A stretch of 64,000 bases of DNA from Hemibagrus wyckioides (GCF_019097595.1 NC_080734.1:11560392-11624391), one strand, 5' to 3'. Shown: positions 52,498 to 64,000, counted from the stretch's first letter. The notes: a model not told the origin generated them from the sequence alone. Program-made: numbers and translations.

Positions 52498-53210
52498 TCT
52501 GCAAAACCTAAAGGAGAAACATATCATATTTAAATAGCAAACTGACAAAGAATCATGTCAATTGGCTTATCTGCTAATCACTGTTATTTATAAATAATCA
52601 TTCGTTCTAGGGTTATCGCATGTAAAAAAAATAGGAGCCCCTACACAATATGAAATGATTGCAGGACTGATAGCCTTTTAATACACATACATATACAGAC
52701 ACTCTATATCTGATAGTGAGAAACAGAGAAATGTAATATCAAAAGGTGGCCATAATAATAGCAACAATCAGAAAGAAATCAAATACAATCAAGGAAATAA
52801 CAAAAAAGGGTCGATTTCTGCCCTGATCGTTTAATATTTTATTATCAACATCTTAAACAGCTACCTCGGTGGACCGCCTCCTCACGGGCGCGGTGACAAC
52901 CCACCCCTGTTCTCCCTGATCTCTGTGCGCGAGGAGCTCATGTTCTACTTTCTCTTCCGTGTTTGGGACGGACAGTAGTTTTAAAAACCCAGAAGGTGCG
53001 CTTGACCACGACAAAGCTCTTGTCAACTAATAATATAACTGAAAGTGCAGTAAATAGTTCTAACAGCCACAGAAACGTAAAACCAAGATCTGATGCTTAC
53101 TTTTTTTTAACTACCGCATGTGCGATCGTCCTGACAAACAGCTGTTTTCTGACAACTAGAGATAACGCTCATTCTGCAAAATACTTATTGCAATATTTCA
53201 GTACACTTAC

Positions 53211-53295
53211 CTCTGCTCCTGTACTGTTGAAGTGATCTGATGTCTGATCAAACGCAGTGTTCCTCAGTGTGTGTGACCGTGTTATTTATCAGCTC
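53211..53295 (-). promoter_or_regulatory. Serpin A promoter and non-coding first exon
   Basis: On the - strand a TATA-like 'gataaataac' (about 53281-53290) precedes a short exon without ATG in frame, which ends in a consensus donor (GAG/GTAAGT, exon end 53211). A 5' non-coding exon before the exon holding the start codon is usual for clade B serpins. The first part of intron 1 (about 52860-52960) is GC-rich with several CpGs. Confidence 0.65.
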
Positions 53296-53374
53296 TCCGC
53301 CCCTCTGAGCCCCACCTCCCTGGAGGCAAAACCAGGAAATGACGCTGCGTTTGGAAAAGTCACTCGGGTGTAAT

Positions 53375-53609
53375 GGCTTTCAACATGCACATGTAGCGTG
53401 TAAACTTGTAACTACATTCAGAACGTGAAATAAATAAAAGCGTCATTGTCTTTAAACTGTAGTTTGGATAAGGTGATACACATTTAAATACAATAAATGT
53501 ATTGTATATATTTACTCGTGGAATACCAACATGTCTAGCCCAGGCTTAGACTAGTGACAGATGTATTTGTATGTTTTAGTTCAGTGAAGCGATATTTTGT
53601 ATATTAGTA
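53375..53609 (-). repeat. Serpin-unit upstream flank, first copy
   Basis: The phrases 'acatgtagcgtgtaaacttg' and 'aataccaacatgtctag' recur at 60985-61135 upstream of serpin copy B, with an internal deletion there. It marks the end of the serpin segmental duplication. Confidence 0.75.
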
Positions 53610-54122
53610 TACGATCAGTGAGCACTTTATTAGGGACACCTGTCTAGATATGGACCAACATCAGGCATCAGAATGGGGGGAAAATGTGATCTCGGTTATT
53701 TTGACATTGGTATGATAATTCGTGCCGGATGGGCTGGTGTCAGTATCTCTATAACTATAACTGTTGTCTCTAGAGTTTACTCAGGATGGTGCAATAAAGA
53801 CAAATCATCCAGTGAGTAATGCCTTTTTGGTGAGAGAGGTCAACAGAGAATACCCGGTTTAAACTGACAGGAAGACTACAGTAACTCAGTGTCCATTATA
53901 TATATATATATATATGCTGTACAATTGTGATGAGAACAATAATATTAGAATGCACAACACATCAAACCTTGAGGCAGATGAGCTACAAGAGCAGTAGGCC
54001 ACGTTGGGTTCCACTTCTGTCAGCCAAGAATAGAAAGCTGAGCTACAGTGGACACAGGCTCACCAAAACCGGACAGTTGAATAATAAGAAAAAAATGAAC
54101 CTGTTCTGATGAATCTCTGACC
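53610..54122 (+). mobile_element. Tc1-like transposon fragment, 5' half
   Basis: It starts with the inverted-repeat-type end 'gatcagtgagcactttatta'. It then reads a broken transposase N-terminal half on the + strand, including SRVYSGWCNK and later 'cttgaggcagatgagctaca' and 'agccaagaatagaaagctga' phrases of this family. A TA microsatellite (about 53897-53914) interrupts it. The 3' half is missing. A relative lies at 63.5 kb. Confidence 0.75.
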
Positions 54123-54229
54123 ATGAGCATCTCTTCAGGGTCATAATTTACCTATCTTGAAATGACTATTTCCACTGGCCATATCCAGTATTAGTGTTTC
54201 TTATAAAAAAAATCTGCAAAGCACACAAC

Positions 54230-54798
54230 ATTGAGGATGACCCCACAGACACTCTTCACCCTCCTGTCATCACACACACACACACACACACACACTCTCA
54301 ACTGTTTGAACTGTTCTTTTTTGCACTCGAAACTCAAACACATACATGCCTATGACTCCACCCATATTATAACTGTTTACATACTGTTTTTACACATTTA
54401 CCCAATTGCTGCTTTTTCTGTTTTGCACACATTTCAAACTGCCACCAAATGCTGCTATACAGAAGTATAAATGATTACTGTACACAAACCCTCTTTTTTA
54501 CAGTTCTATTTTGCACATTGTACACTATAACTTATTATACAGAATGTATTCTGGTCATTTTGTCTGTATTGTGTATTTTGTGTACCTGTCCACTGTTTTG
54601 CTTGTATTGTCTGTTGCATTGTCTTTTTGTCTTGCACCGTTTGCACAAAGTTGCACATGTTGCACTTAATGTGGCTAGACCAACTTACTTTTAGTCCTTA
54701 GCTTTGTGTTCTGTTGTAGCTCTATGTTGTTTAATGTAGCACTGTGTACTGTGTCAGCTATATATAGTTGAAATGACAATAAAAGCTTCTCGACTTGA
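54230..54798 (+). repeat. Dispersed repeat with non-LTR-like 3' end, copy B
   Basis: It has a CA microsatellite (54270-54295), then a T-rich body, and ends 'cagctatatatagttgaaat' and 'gacaataaaagcttctcgac', matching the 3' end of the repeat at 37770-38240. The bodies are only loosely similar. Confidence 0.55.
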
Positions 54799-54800
54799 CT

Positions 54801-54972
54801 TTCTATATGGCCAAAAGTTTTTGGACACCTAATCCTCATAGAAAGTCTTTCCAGGAGTATGGAGGTTATTATAACAGCAAATGGGGACTTAATCTGGAAT
54901 GGGATTTTTTAAAAAGCACATGTGGTTGTGGTGAGATGGTCTGGTGTCCACAAGACTTTTGGTAATATAGTG
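54801..54972. mobile_element. Tc1-like MITE
   Basis: Inverted ends 'ccaaaagtttttggacacc' (left) and 'ggtgtccacaagacttttgg' (right) enclose about 120 bp without coding potential, and TA follows on the right. The ends resemble those of the Tc1-like element at 38.9 kb. Confidence 0.7.
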
Positions 54973-54974
54973 TA

Positions 54975-55560
54975 CCATATTGTACATATTGAAAGTAACA
55001 CACTTAACACTTAACATTAATCACACATACAAAGTAAAGTATTTGAGAGGAAAACCAGTATAATTTCTTAGTAACGGTCAGCATGGGTATTTTATACTCT
55101 TTTTAATATTAAATTTAATATTAAACAACATATTAACAACATATAGCTACAGAACAAAAACAACAACACAGACCTAAAGACAGAAAGTCTTCTTGACAGG
55201 GTCACATTTCTTGGCCTTTTCCAGCTTTACTGGCATAAATTTAAATTTGTATTGGTTTTTGGACATTTGTCTGTATGTAGTTAATCATGATGTTCTTTAC
55301 TTCTACCAGTATGGCCATGTCTAGAAATGCTTCATGGATGCTTCTTATTTGGCTTTCCAGTAGCTCCATGTGTCAGTTTTTGATTTGGCTGAAGGCAGAC
55401 TATGATGTTTTCCCTTCTGTGACTGGGAAAGACTAAAAAGATGTTCCACTGGTCATTACTTAGAATTTCCTCAATCTGCTCACCGGTGACCTTTACATTC
55501 ACACACTCATTCACACATAGTGACAATTTAGTGTAGTCAATCTGTCTACATGCAAGTTAG
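54975..55560 (-). other. Non-coding spacer with an unassigned protein-like remnant
   Basis: On the - strand 55332-55526 reads VTGEQIEEILSNDQWNIF and then LVFPSHRRENIIVC. The pattern of a Trp followed by hydrophobic beta-strands is loosely like C48/Ulp1-type cysteine protease domains carried by some transposons, but it is short and I cannot confirm it. Nothing else is seen here. Confidence 0.25.
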
Positions 55561-55565
55561 ACAAA

Positions 55566-58500
55566 TTAAGGAGAGCTGTAGCGGCCACAAAAGAGAATGC
55601 TTTGGGTTGGTTTGTGTTGAATGAAAAAGAGAAAGGGGTGGTCAGCGACAAAATGCTCTGATGGAATTATTAAACAGTCTGCAATCATGACAACTCCGGT
55701 AGCCGCAGCTGCTTCAGTGCCTTCCTCATTCACCTCTACAAATGACTTATGTACAACCTTGGAGAGCACCAGATCACTACTCGGAGACATGCATGAAAAA
55801 TCACACTTGACCGGGTTAAAGGCATCTATCATGCCCATGCTGATGAGCAGCTCCTCCATGTCATAGGTTTCCTCCAGTTTGAACCGCGGTAAAGAAACCT
55901 GTACCATCACAGGGTTCATCCTATTAGGCTGTGTCCACTCCACGAACTTCTCATAGGTGAGATGTTTCTCAAGCTGACATATATATTCATACAGACACAC
56001 ACACACGTACATAGAGTATATAAATTAGTTTTATACATTAAGGAGACTTACAAAGCATTGCAATTTATCATTTACCTTCTCAAGGCCAGTAGTATCATCT
56101 TCAATCTCAACAGGTAGCATAATTAGCATGCTGAGCTCCTGGCCCTCATATGGCATTTCAAGAATATTGCACTGCATCTCAGGAATAAGGGCCAGGGGAA
56201 ACTTGGCCTTCTGATTCATCATCAGCACTGGTTTAGTTTCTCTCTGCATGTAGGCAAATATGAAACATGGTAAAGTACATTCTTTAGCAAAAGGGGGAAA
56301 AAACAAAATCACAGTTCACAAAGGTGCATGACAAATCATCAGTGATTTTACACAAGGTAATATGCTGTGATTTTTAACTGTAGCATTTTTACCTCCAATA
56401 CAGAGAATTCTCTTTATTCATGTAATTAAGCTATATTGTTATTTTACTATATGAAGATTTTTTTATTTGCTTGTTTGTTTTAGTGCACACATGGCACCCA
56501 CCTTGTTCATCTTGAAAGGATGCTCCATTGTGCTATATTGCTCAAACTGCGTCTCCCAGTTGCACTTTAAGTAGATGGCGTTCACCAAGACAAGTTTGGT
56601 CAAATTATCAACAACTCCTTCTGCCAGCAAATTCTTGATCTTTTCTTTTACGAGTATTTAAATTGATAAAAACATATTGTTAAGAAGACACAACATTGGA
56701 AGAACACATTTCCTGCAGTGCAGTTAAACATATTATATCAAAAAGAACATATTATAATGATAGTAGTAATACTAATGCTACTATAATTATTATTACTAGT
56801 AATAATGCTTCAATAACTGATATCATGGCTTGATATATCAGCAAGTGGATTTTCATTTTCATCAAGTTTAAAGATAATTGGTATCCGACTTTGGAATATG
56901 ATTTAGTGATGTTAGTTTCAATGATCTTACAATCTGTTCACCAAACTATTTTACTACCCCTAAAAGTAGTAGTATATATTTTATATTATACATTTCAAAA
57001 ACATGTTTAAAGTACTAACCTTTAGTTTGTTTCTCAACCCAGTTATTAATTTTGACACGTGAAGCTTCTGCATTTGATTTAAAGTCAAGAGTTTCCAGCT
57101 CAGCTTTGTAGTGTGTTTTTGTCTCATTCAGAAATTTCTGTGTATTAATAAAGAAAAGCAATTTAAAACAAGAAAATACATTTAAATCAATAATTGCTGT
57201 AGAATAAATGCAACTGGGATGAGTGGCAACAGGAAAGCAAATTATGGGACAATCAACTATCATGGTATTAATTTATTTGCTATTGGGTGCCAGGCAGATG
57301 TATAAGGCATTACATAAGTAACATAATTAACATTTATTTAGTCTTTTGATACATGTTTTTATCTACATAGGCTTAATACAGGAAGTTGGCTTTAGAGGCT
57401 CTTGAATTGGGTCCGAAAGAATATATGAGAATGATTTCAACTTAGCATTGCTCACTCTACAGGGGCTAGTAAAAACAATACAGGACATACTCTTATGCCC
57501 ATATGTAATATAGAAAAGCTTCACCAAAAACCTCTGCCACTTCTTCTTTCACTATGAACTTATCTTGATTACCTTCAATATGAGTCCAGATATATAACCT
57601 TCAATCAGTCCAGATACAACAACACCATCATTCCTAGACTGTCTAACATCTAAATAAGCATGGCCTTCTGATTCTTAGATCATCCATATGTGCTAAAACG
57701 TTTTAAGCACACAATTGTCAAAAACGTCTTGTGACTAAATAAGGATCTAGTGGAAAACCTTCCCAGAAGAGAGGATATTTAATTTGTTTATCTTCAAAAT
57801 GGAAAGATGTTTTTGTTGTTTAAAATAATTATTTTTTACACTTTTTCATTATTTATTTTTCATGCAAGGCTGCCTTTTTTGAGTTAGCAAAGCTATATCT
57901 TACCTCTACAAACTGGTAGCTCTGCTCTCCATAAAGCCGATTGGCCAGGCTGAGGGTATACGGAGCTCCTGCTTTGTTCAGTTCACTCATCAGTTTGTTA
58001 AAGCTGACATGGATGTCATCCTTGGCTTTGTTTTGGTGTAGGGTCTAGGTATTATGAATGGAGAAATAATTCAAATTAGTAGAGTAATTATGAACTCCAA
58101 GTAAAGATGAACTCCATCCTGAGAGCATTTTGGAGTCACTCATAAATCATGAGTAAATAAGTAAACAAGTAAAAACTGTTCTTCATATACATTGTATGTT
58201 TTTTTTAATTATGTAAGCTGTATAAATGTATGAATGCAAAGAAAGCAGGGTGGTACTGGATCCCAGTTATCCACACCAAGGAGAAGAACCTACATGTATG
58301 CCATGAACTACCATCAGCAATGTCATTGCCTGGATGTTAGTGCCTTTTGTAAAGCCGCTGGTAACTGGAACTTTTTGTTGTTGCCCCTGTTGGACTGCAA
58401 CTGGTTAAACAGACTTAGACTTCCCTGCTTTGTTGAAGCACAAAACTGTTTGCATGAGCAGTTATAAAATCTGTGACACACTTTCTCATACACACTACCC

Positions 58501-59946
58501 AGGTTTCATGATAATTTAAGCATTGCACAAGTGTCTTTGCATACACAAGCATAACAAGGCGTTTTATCCAGAGTATCCAGTAAAACATCATCTATAAACA
58601 ATCATATTGCATATTGTTACAGAAAGGGCTCTGAGTAATTCCCAAAAATTGCATGAGTATCAACAACCCCTGAGGACAGATTACAACACTTGCTATTTCA
58701 GTAAAGTGAACCACACTTGCTACATGTAACTACAAGATGTGAGGGTGACACATTGTGAGAAACTTTGCCAAGGCCCAGTGAACAATCTGATTGGCTGCTA
58801 TGTGTTGAGTCTTGCTTGTTATTTGCATACACATGTCCCTCTCTCACTCCCACAGTTTGCTGCCCAGCGTTTCTACCTGTCTCCACAAAAAACGTATAAT
58901 GTAGCATACAGGTGAACTTATACCACATTTTTCTAATCACAGTAGACAAACTGAATCCTGCCAAATCAAAAGAAGGGAACCGAGCTGGGGGAGCAACTAA
59001 ATAGAGCCACAAATCTAAAGAAATAATAATGCTGATAAAATAGGAAAGCCATTTCCTGCACATCTTAGTATTTTAACTGCTCTATTACACCCACTTCAAT
59101 AGAGGACAGGCTGTTATTTAGCTGATTAGTTAAATCACCTGTGTTGGGAAAACACTAAAACATGCAGGGCAGCAGGTATTACAGGACCGGGGTTTGGGAA
59201 CCTGAACTTTAGAGTGCTGCAAACCTAGGGCTAACCCACTGCATAATATATTCTTTCTACAGAAACATCATCTAAATTCATCAAATCCAGGGCAATGCTC
59301 GCCCAGGACAGAAATAGCTGGAGAAGATACTCTACCACTCAAAAGTTTGGGATCACTTGCATATTTCAGCTTGATTTCAGCTACGGAGGAAGACTCCATC
59401 AGCCAATCCATCTTGTGGGAGATGCTCCAGGAAGCATGGGGTGAAATCTCATCAGATTTTCTTGATAAATTGACAGCTAGAATGCGCCGGCTGTAATTGC
59501 TGCAAAAGGTGTTTTTTGATGAAAGCAAACATTCATCATTTCCATCAAAATCATTATTTCTAACTCTGACATGTCCGCATGTCCTGTTCTTTTGCTATAT
59601 TTTCTATTTGGACTAATTTTGTGTGAGTCTCCTTGGAAAACAATAACATTTTTGAGTGATCCCAAACTTTTGAGCGGTAGTGTATGTTGACACCATATGC
59701 TCCACCAGGAGTGAAGAGGATTAAGTAAGTGTGTTAATATAATAATTATTTTTGATGATTTCTATTATTATTTCTGTTCTGACCTCAGACATCTGAGTTG
59801 CCGTATTGCCTGCAGCTCCTAGAGACACCATGGACAGTGCAGAAGAGATGCTGAGAGGAGAAGATATTGTTGGTTTTGTTGCCTTCCTTGATCTTGCTGA
59901 ACAGGTGAAAGGCAAAATTGGTGTTTGCCATTGAAAGAGACTCCAT
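55566..59946 (-). pseudogene. Clade B serpin copy B, broken duplicate of copy A
   Basis: Exons match copy A: 59784-59946, remnant 58344-58445, 57904-58044, 57020-57137, 56502-56644, 56076-56243 and 55566-55973. Lesions: a 5-bp deletion in the first coding exon near 59858 shifts the frame. The CD-loop exon has a TAA (58405-58407), a 2-bp loss, and its GT donor changed to GC-A. No promoter exon is seen upstream. The last five exons are intact and well conserved, and the loop reads [20 protein letters not shown], placing Asp at P1 where copy A has Arg. Mostly likely a pseudogene, with the 3' part preserved by recent origin or gene conversion. Confidence 0.85.
59330..59682 (+). mobile_element. 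Internally deleted Tc1-like element in serpin B intron
   Basis: A 353-bp element flanked by TA (59328-59329 and 59683-59684). Its ends CTCTACCACTCAAAAGTTTG and the inverse of 'caaacttttgagcggtagtg' form TIRs of about 30 bp. On the + strand it retains the transposase C-terminus (SISHKMDWLM is the antisense; the sense reading contains LWEMLQEAWGEISSDFLDKL). It is a different family from the element at 38.9 kb. Confidence 0.85.
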
Positions 59947-60079
59947 TCTGCAAAACCTAAAGGAGAAATATATTATTTGAGAGTTATGTCATCCCATGTG
60001 AAAATGTGAAATGAGCTCTTGCACAAAATAAAAGGATGGCAGGACTGACTGAACATATAATGTATTGTGTGTATATATA

Positions 60080-60412
60080 CATATCCGGTCCAACAGACAA
60101 GCTACTGTTGCTCAAATTGCTAAAAAAGTTAATGGTGGTTCTGACAAAATACACAGTGCATCAGTTTGTTGCGTATAGAGCTGCATAGCTGCAGACCAGT
60201 CAGGGTGCCCATGCTGACCCGTGTGCACTGCCGAAAGCACCAACAGTGGGCACGTGAGCATTAGAATTGGACCACAAAGCAATGGAAGAAGGTGGCCTGA
60301 TTTGATGAATCACGTGGATGGCCATGTGTGTCGCTTACCTGCGGAACACATGGCACCAGGATGCACTGTGGGAAGAAGGCAAGCCAGCGGAGGACCAACA
60401 CAATATTAGGCA
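60080..60412 (+). mobile_element. Tc1-like transposase fragment
   Basis: It contains phrases of a common teleost Tc1-like transposase gene: 'ggtccaacagacaagctact', 'cagaccagtcagggtgccca' and 'gaagaaggtggcctgatttg'. It ends 'ggaccaacacaatattaggc'. The middle of the gene is deleted, and stops and frameshifts are present. Confidence 0.7.
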
Positions 60413-60975
60413 GTATCTCACAAAATTGAGTACACCCCTCTAATTTCAGCAAACATTTTAGTAATCTTCTCAAAGGACAATACTATAGAAATGAAACTTG
60501 GATATATTTTAGTCAATGTGCAGCTTGTATAGCAGTATAGATTTACTGTCCTCTGAAAATAACTGAACATACAGCCATTATTGTCAAAATAGCTGGCAAC
60601 AAAAGTGAGTACACCCTAAGTGATAACTGCTGTACATGTCCTATTCATCATGTTCATGTTTTTATCAGCTTGATAGGACCATACAAATTTGTGTTTCTTA
60701 TATTAGAGCATTTAAAATTTGGTGCTTTGAGTACAATTCACTCATACTGCCCACTGGATGATCAACATGACACCTCATGGCATAGAACTCAGAGGATTTG
60801 AGAATTAGAATTGTTACTCTCCAGAAAGATGGGTTAGGCTACAAGAAGAGCAGTAACGCCCTGAAACAGAGTTAAAGTACAGTGGCCATGGTCATACAGA
60901 GGTTTGCCAAGACAGGTTCCACTTGGAACAGACCTCGCAAGGGTCGATCAAAGAAGTTGAGTCCTTGTGCGTCAG
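60413..60975 (+). mobile_element. Second Tc1-like fragment, 5' half
   Basis: It begins 'cagtatctcacaaaattgag' and continues through a leader to a transposase N-terminal region ('atggcatagaactcagagga', 'gatgggttaggctacaagaa', 'caggttccacttggaacaga'). It is cut off where the serpin flank resumes, so together with the preceding fragment it replaces the promoter region of serpin copy B. Confidence 0.65.
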
Positions 60976-60984
60976 GTGCAGAAG

Positions 60985-61135
60985 CTGGATTTCAACATGT
61001 ACATGTAGCGTGTAAACTTGTATATTGTATATATTTACTTGTGGAATACCAACATGGCTAGACCAGGCTTAGACTAGTGACAGATATGTATTTGTATGTT
61101 TTAGTTCAGTGAAGCGATAATTAGTATATTAGTGC
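60985..61135 (-). repeat. Serpin-unit upstream flank, second copy
   Basis: Matches 53375-53609 with an internal deletion; it defines the far end of the duplicated serpin segment. Confidence 0.75.
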
Positions 61136-61139
61136 AGGG

Positions 61140-61656
61140 GTTTTCAAACTGTGGGTCGCACAAAGTCACTTGACTGCAGCTAAATTTACATTACAGTGAA
61201 TGAAACAAAATCAGTCCAATATGAACAACCTCTTAAGAGCCTTAATTTTGCATGCATTTTTTCTAGCTGTTTTATTCTAGGTATTAGTATGACCTAATAA
61301 GTATAAAATCTAACCCCTGTCTTTGAGCAGGAAATAGAATGATTTTTGAAAATGATGTCCTCATATGGGGACACTGGGTTTATTTTTACTGCATAACACA
61401 ATAAAGTTTGTACAGTGTGCTGTGTGTAACAAAGTATTAAACTGTTCATTTCAGTGACTGAAAAACAATATTGCAAACAATGCAACATGACTAAAAGCCC
61501 TGTGGATTACTCTTGTTGCAAAGCAAAGCAATGTTTAGTTTGCAAGCACAGGAACACATTACATGTCTCACACCGCACACAAGATTTGCCAGAGCAGCCT
61601 TTTTTTCTCTGCAATGTATTATTTGGCTGTTCAGGTTGACCATCTCTGGAAGATGT
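61140..61656. other. Spacer without recognised gene
   Basis: A + strand frame holds a Cys-rich stretch (YCKQCNMTKSPVDYSCC...CLVCKH), but I cannot link it to a gene. Nothing else is recognised. Confidence 0.4.
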
Positions 61657-62475
61657 TTAGCACAAGTGCTGACTGAGACTTATTTGGTATTTATATGAGG
61701 GTATTGGAATGACCTGATGTTTTCTGCCTTGTTGCAGAAAGTGTGCATTCTCTTCCTGTACATGTCCGACATCATGTTCACATTTGCTCAAGTATACCTG
61801 AGCCACTGCCATGCAAAACTCAAGGAAATGCATTGTCCTTCTTGGGTGTACCACAATTAATGTTGTTTTGGTGATACAAGAGCCAGCTGTTGGCTAAAGC
61901 GAGATCAGTGAAGTGTATTAGCTTCCGAATTGTCCATTTCTTGGTTCGGACATTCATTTGGTAGTAACTTATCATCCTGTCTACCAAGTCAACCCCACCC
62001 ATTTTGGAGTAAAATATGGGGTCATTTGACAGTGACATATTGTTTATCTCTTTCTTGGACCATCGCTGGCAGGTGTCTTCTGGCTGGTCAGCATGAACCG
62101 AGGAAAGCATAAAAATTTACATTTGGAGTAAATGTAGCAGTCCTTCAACGCTCTCTATATGCATCTGTACTAGGTCTTGGCTCATTACCAATATCAACAC
62201 ATTTACCACACCGACGTTTATGCGCAGGTCCTCTGGATCTCTGCACACTGTGACTGTCATCTCCTTCATCATGTCTATTAGCCTCTGGCTCACTACCACT
62301 GTCATCATGTTTATTACACTGACATTTGCACACAGGTCCTCTGGATCTCTGCTCACTGTCAGTTTCAACACTGCTCTGCTGAATTGATTATGATGAATCA
62401 GGTGTAATATAAGGTTCATCACAAAGGTGGTCCACATCAGGATCAGGATAATCACAATCAAATAAATACTCCATC
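61657..62475 (-). mobile_element. piggyBac-like transposase remnant
   Basis: On the - strand 61820-62110 reads YSKMGGVDLVDRMISYYQM, then KKWTIRKLIHFTDLALANSW and LLYHQNN, the conserved C-terminal part of piggyBac-type transposases. Upstream (62145-62475) is an acidic N-terminal part starting MEYLFDCDYPDPDVDHLCDE, with a tandemly repeated Gln-Arg-Ser-Arg-Gly-Pro segment and stops. The catalytic core between them is deleted. No terminal repeats were located. Confidence 0.75.
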
Positions 62476-62479
62476 TCAG

Positions 62480-63530
62480 AGTTCTCTCCTATTATTGCAA
62501 AAATTGTAAATTGTTGGTTTCTTCCCAAATCTTTCCTAGCTATGTGCCCTTAATTTTATATGTTCACTTTGCAATTATACTATTATAAAGTCCCAACGTC
62601 CTCAAACGAGCACTTCCTAATTAGAAGCATCTAATCTTGTTATTACTATTGACTATTGATAAAACAACAGATTTGTAAGCCACATGAAACTACAAATGTT
62701 ATTAAGTACAAATAAACAAGGGTTATCCATAGATTTTGATGAGGTTTTGTACATGTTCCACTTTTATCTCTGACTCCACTGTAGAACGTGTTGTCTGAGC
62801 TCGATGCCATCTTGTATTTCAACTAATAAATGTGTTGTGCTTTAGCTACCACTAGATGGCACTACAAATGTGTACAAACGAGGATAACAGGTCCAAATTA
62901 GGCAGAATGATGTATAAGGGGCAGTGAAAGTTCAGAAGTCTGAATCAACATTCACTGAATGAATGAATAGACAAAGTCTGAATTCGTCTGATTCATTTGT
63001 GTTGAACTGTCAGGCGTCAGTAATGTACAACAGACTGCAGCATTCAGTGACCGTATGTTAAAATGGAAAAGTTTTTAAAGGCATCACGGTCCTGCTGATC
63101 TTCAGTTTTCTTCAGCGAAAACTGATCAAAGGCATCCCAGAAAAACCACTGCGAGTCTCATTTCTGGCTGCATATCAAATTGCAAATAATTACTAATAAA
63201 TAATAACTAATAAATTCCCCTTGCTTACTCTTAAGCTTGAAGTAGTTTTTAAACAAGTTTTCAGTTCTTGATATTTGTATTGCATGTCTTAGTAAATAAG
63301 TAGAACTCAGTACTCAGTTATTCCTCTTATAATCTTAACATAAATAGACTGCTGATCTGACATTTGAATAGTTATCAATATCTTTCTGTGTTTCTTTTAA
63401 GCCTTTTGGTCTTGAAATCAACTGTATATTTCATTCTTATGACAAGGAAAATAAAAAACTTCTCTCTACTAAAATCAGGATGACCTTTTCCCCATAATTC
63501 CATTTAAAAAATATTATTTTTACACTGTAA
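62480..63530. other. Intergenic sequence without recognised gene
   Basis: No gene is seen. The 14-mer at 62849-62862 (CCACTAGATGGCAC) fits the CTCF core consensus CCASYAGRKGGCRS at all positions. Confidence 0.45.
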
Positions 63531-63534
63531 TAGT

Positions 63535-63900
63535 ACATGATCAGTGAGCACATTATTAGGAACACACCTGTTTAGATATGGATCAGAGTCTTTCGATGAT
63601 GTTTGCATCAGGCATCAGAATGGGGGAAATGTGATCTCAGTTATCTCTATAACTAAAACTGCTCTCTCTAGAGTTTACTCAGGATGGTGTAATAAAAACA
63701 AATCATCCAATGAGCAGGTCTGTGGACAGAAACACCTTGTTGATGAGAGAGGTCAACAGAGAATACCTGGTTTGAACTGACAGGAAGACTACAGTAACTC
63801 CGTATCCAAGATATCCACGCAGTACAATTATGATGAGCACAAACATTTCAGAATGCACAACACACCAAACCTTGAGGCAGATGAGCTACAGTACTAACAC
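63535..63900 (+). mobile_element. Tc1-like transposon fragment, 5' half
   Basis: It starts 'gatcagtgagcacattatta', like the fragment at 53.6 kb. The + strand frame includes SRVYSGWCNKNKSSNEQV, then HLVDERGQQRI, from the DNA-binding half of the transposase. It is broken by stops and truncated after 'ttgaggcagatgagctacag'. Confidence 0.75.
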
Positions 63901-64000
63901 TTTTACTAACTGAGAATTTGTTTGAGCATGTTTTTTTCCTAGACTCACAAGGCAGTTTGCGCTTATGTACTTTATTCCCGCCCTCCCTCCCTCTATCAGA

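Noticed and set aside
57904..58044. Apparent loss of the splice acceptor of the fourth exon in serpin copy B (CAG to CAC)
   Set aside because: An AG nine bases upstream (CTAG) is conserved in both copies and keeps the frame, so it is more likely the real acceptor in both.
58698..59063. A 121-codon frame on the - strand inside a serpin B intron
   Set aside because: No recognisable motif, low-complexity hydrophobic start, and the corresponding part of copy A does not keep it open. Probably chance.
61454..61639. Cys-rich frame that looks like a zinc finger
   Set aside because: The Cys spacing fits no family I know, it is on the opposite strand to the adjacent piggyBac remnant, and it has no support from an upstream exon or promoter.

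Overview
The window looks like vertebrate nuclear DNA, almost certainly from a ray-finned fish. It is AT-rich, its genes are split by canonical GT/AG introns, and its interspersed elements are of types typical of teleosts: Ty3/gypsy, DIRS1-like, Tc1-like and piggyBac-like elements and a tRNA-derived SINE. The species cannot be named from sequence alone; an otophysan such as a catfish or cyprinid would fit.

From about 7 to 47 kb the window holds a tandem array of pancreatic trypsin(ogen) genes, all on the + strand. Five copies look complete (starts at 7966, 17043, 21308, 33762 and 42985), each with six exons and a 242-residue product carrying His57, Asp102, Ser195, Asp189 and an EDDK activation site. 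One further copy (35923-37273) keeps its exon layout but has lost both His57 and Ser195. One is a deletion-scarred pseudogene (40547-41247), and one is reduced to a fossil of exon 5 (about 47157-47222). Each intact gene has a nearly identical proximal promoter (inverted CCAAT box plus TATA-like box), and a further conserved E-box block lies about 0.6-0.8 kb upstream. Intergenic blocks recur in the same order around the copies, so whole units were duplicated. Intron comparison shows that copies have since exchanged sequence.

The array is heavily invaded by transposable elements: a solo LTR (9541-10042), a Ty3/gypsy chromovirus-type element on the - strand (10612-15113), a short LINE-like insertion with a 12-bp target-site duplication (19149-19241), and a DIRS1-like element (24761-32203) that itself carries a SINE and a second Ty3/gypsy element (26749-32166). 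Duplicated trypsin units serve as empty sites and confirm several of these insertions.

From about 47.9 to 61 kb lie two duplicated clade B serpin genes (leukocyte elastase inhibitor / serpinb1-like) on the - strand. The first (47945-52497) is intact with seven coding exons and 416 residues. The second (55566-59946) has a frameshift, a stop codon and a lost splice donor, and Tc1 debris lies where its promoter should be. Their reactive-centre loops differ at the predicted P1 residue (Arg versus Asp). The last 4 kb hold Tc1-like and piggyBac-like remnants.

The trypsins are secreted digestive zymogens. The serpins are signal-peptide-less, intracellular-type protease inhibitors. Their adjacency is suggestive but does not show a functional link.
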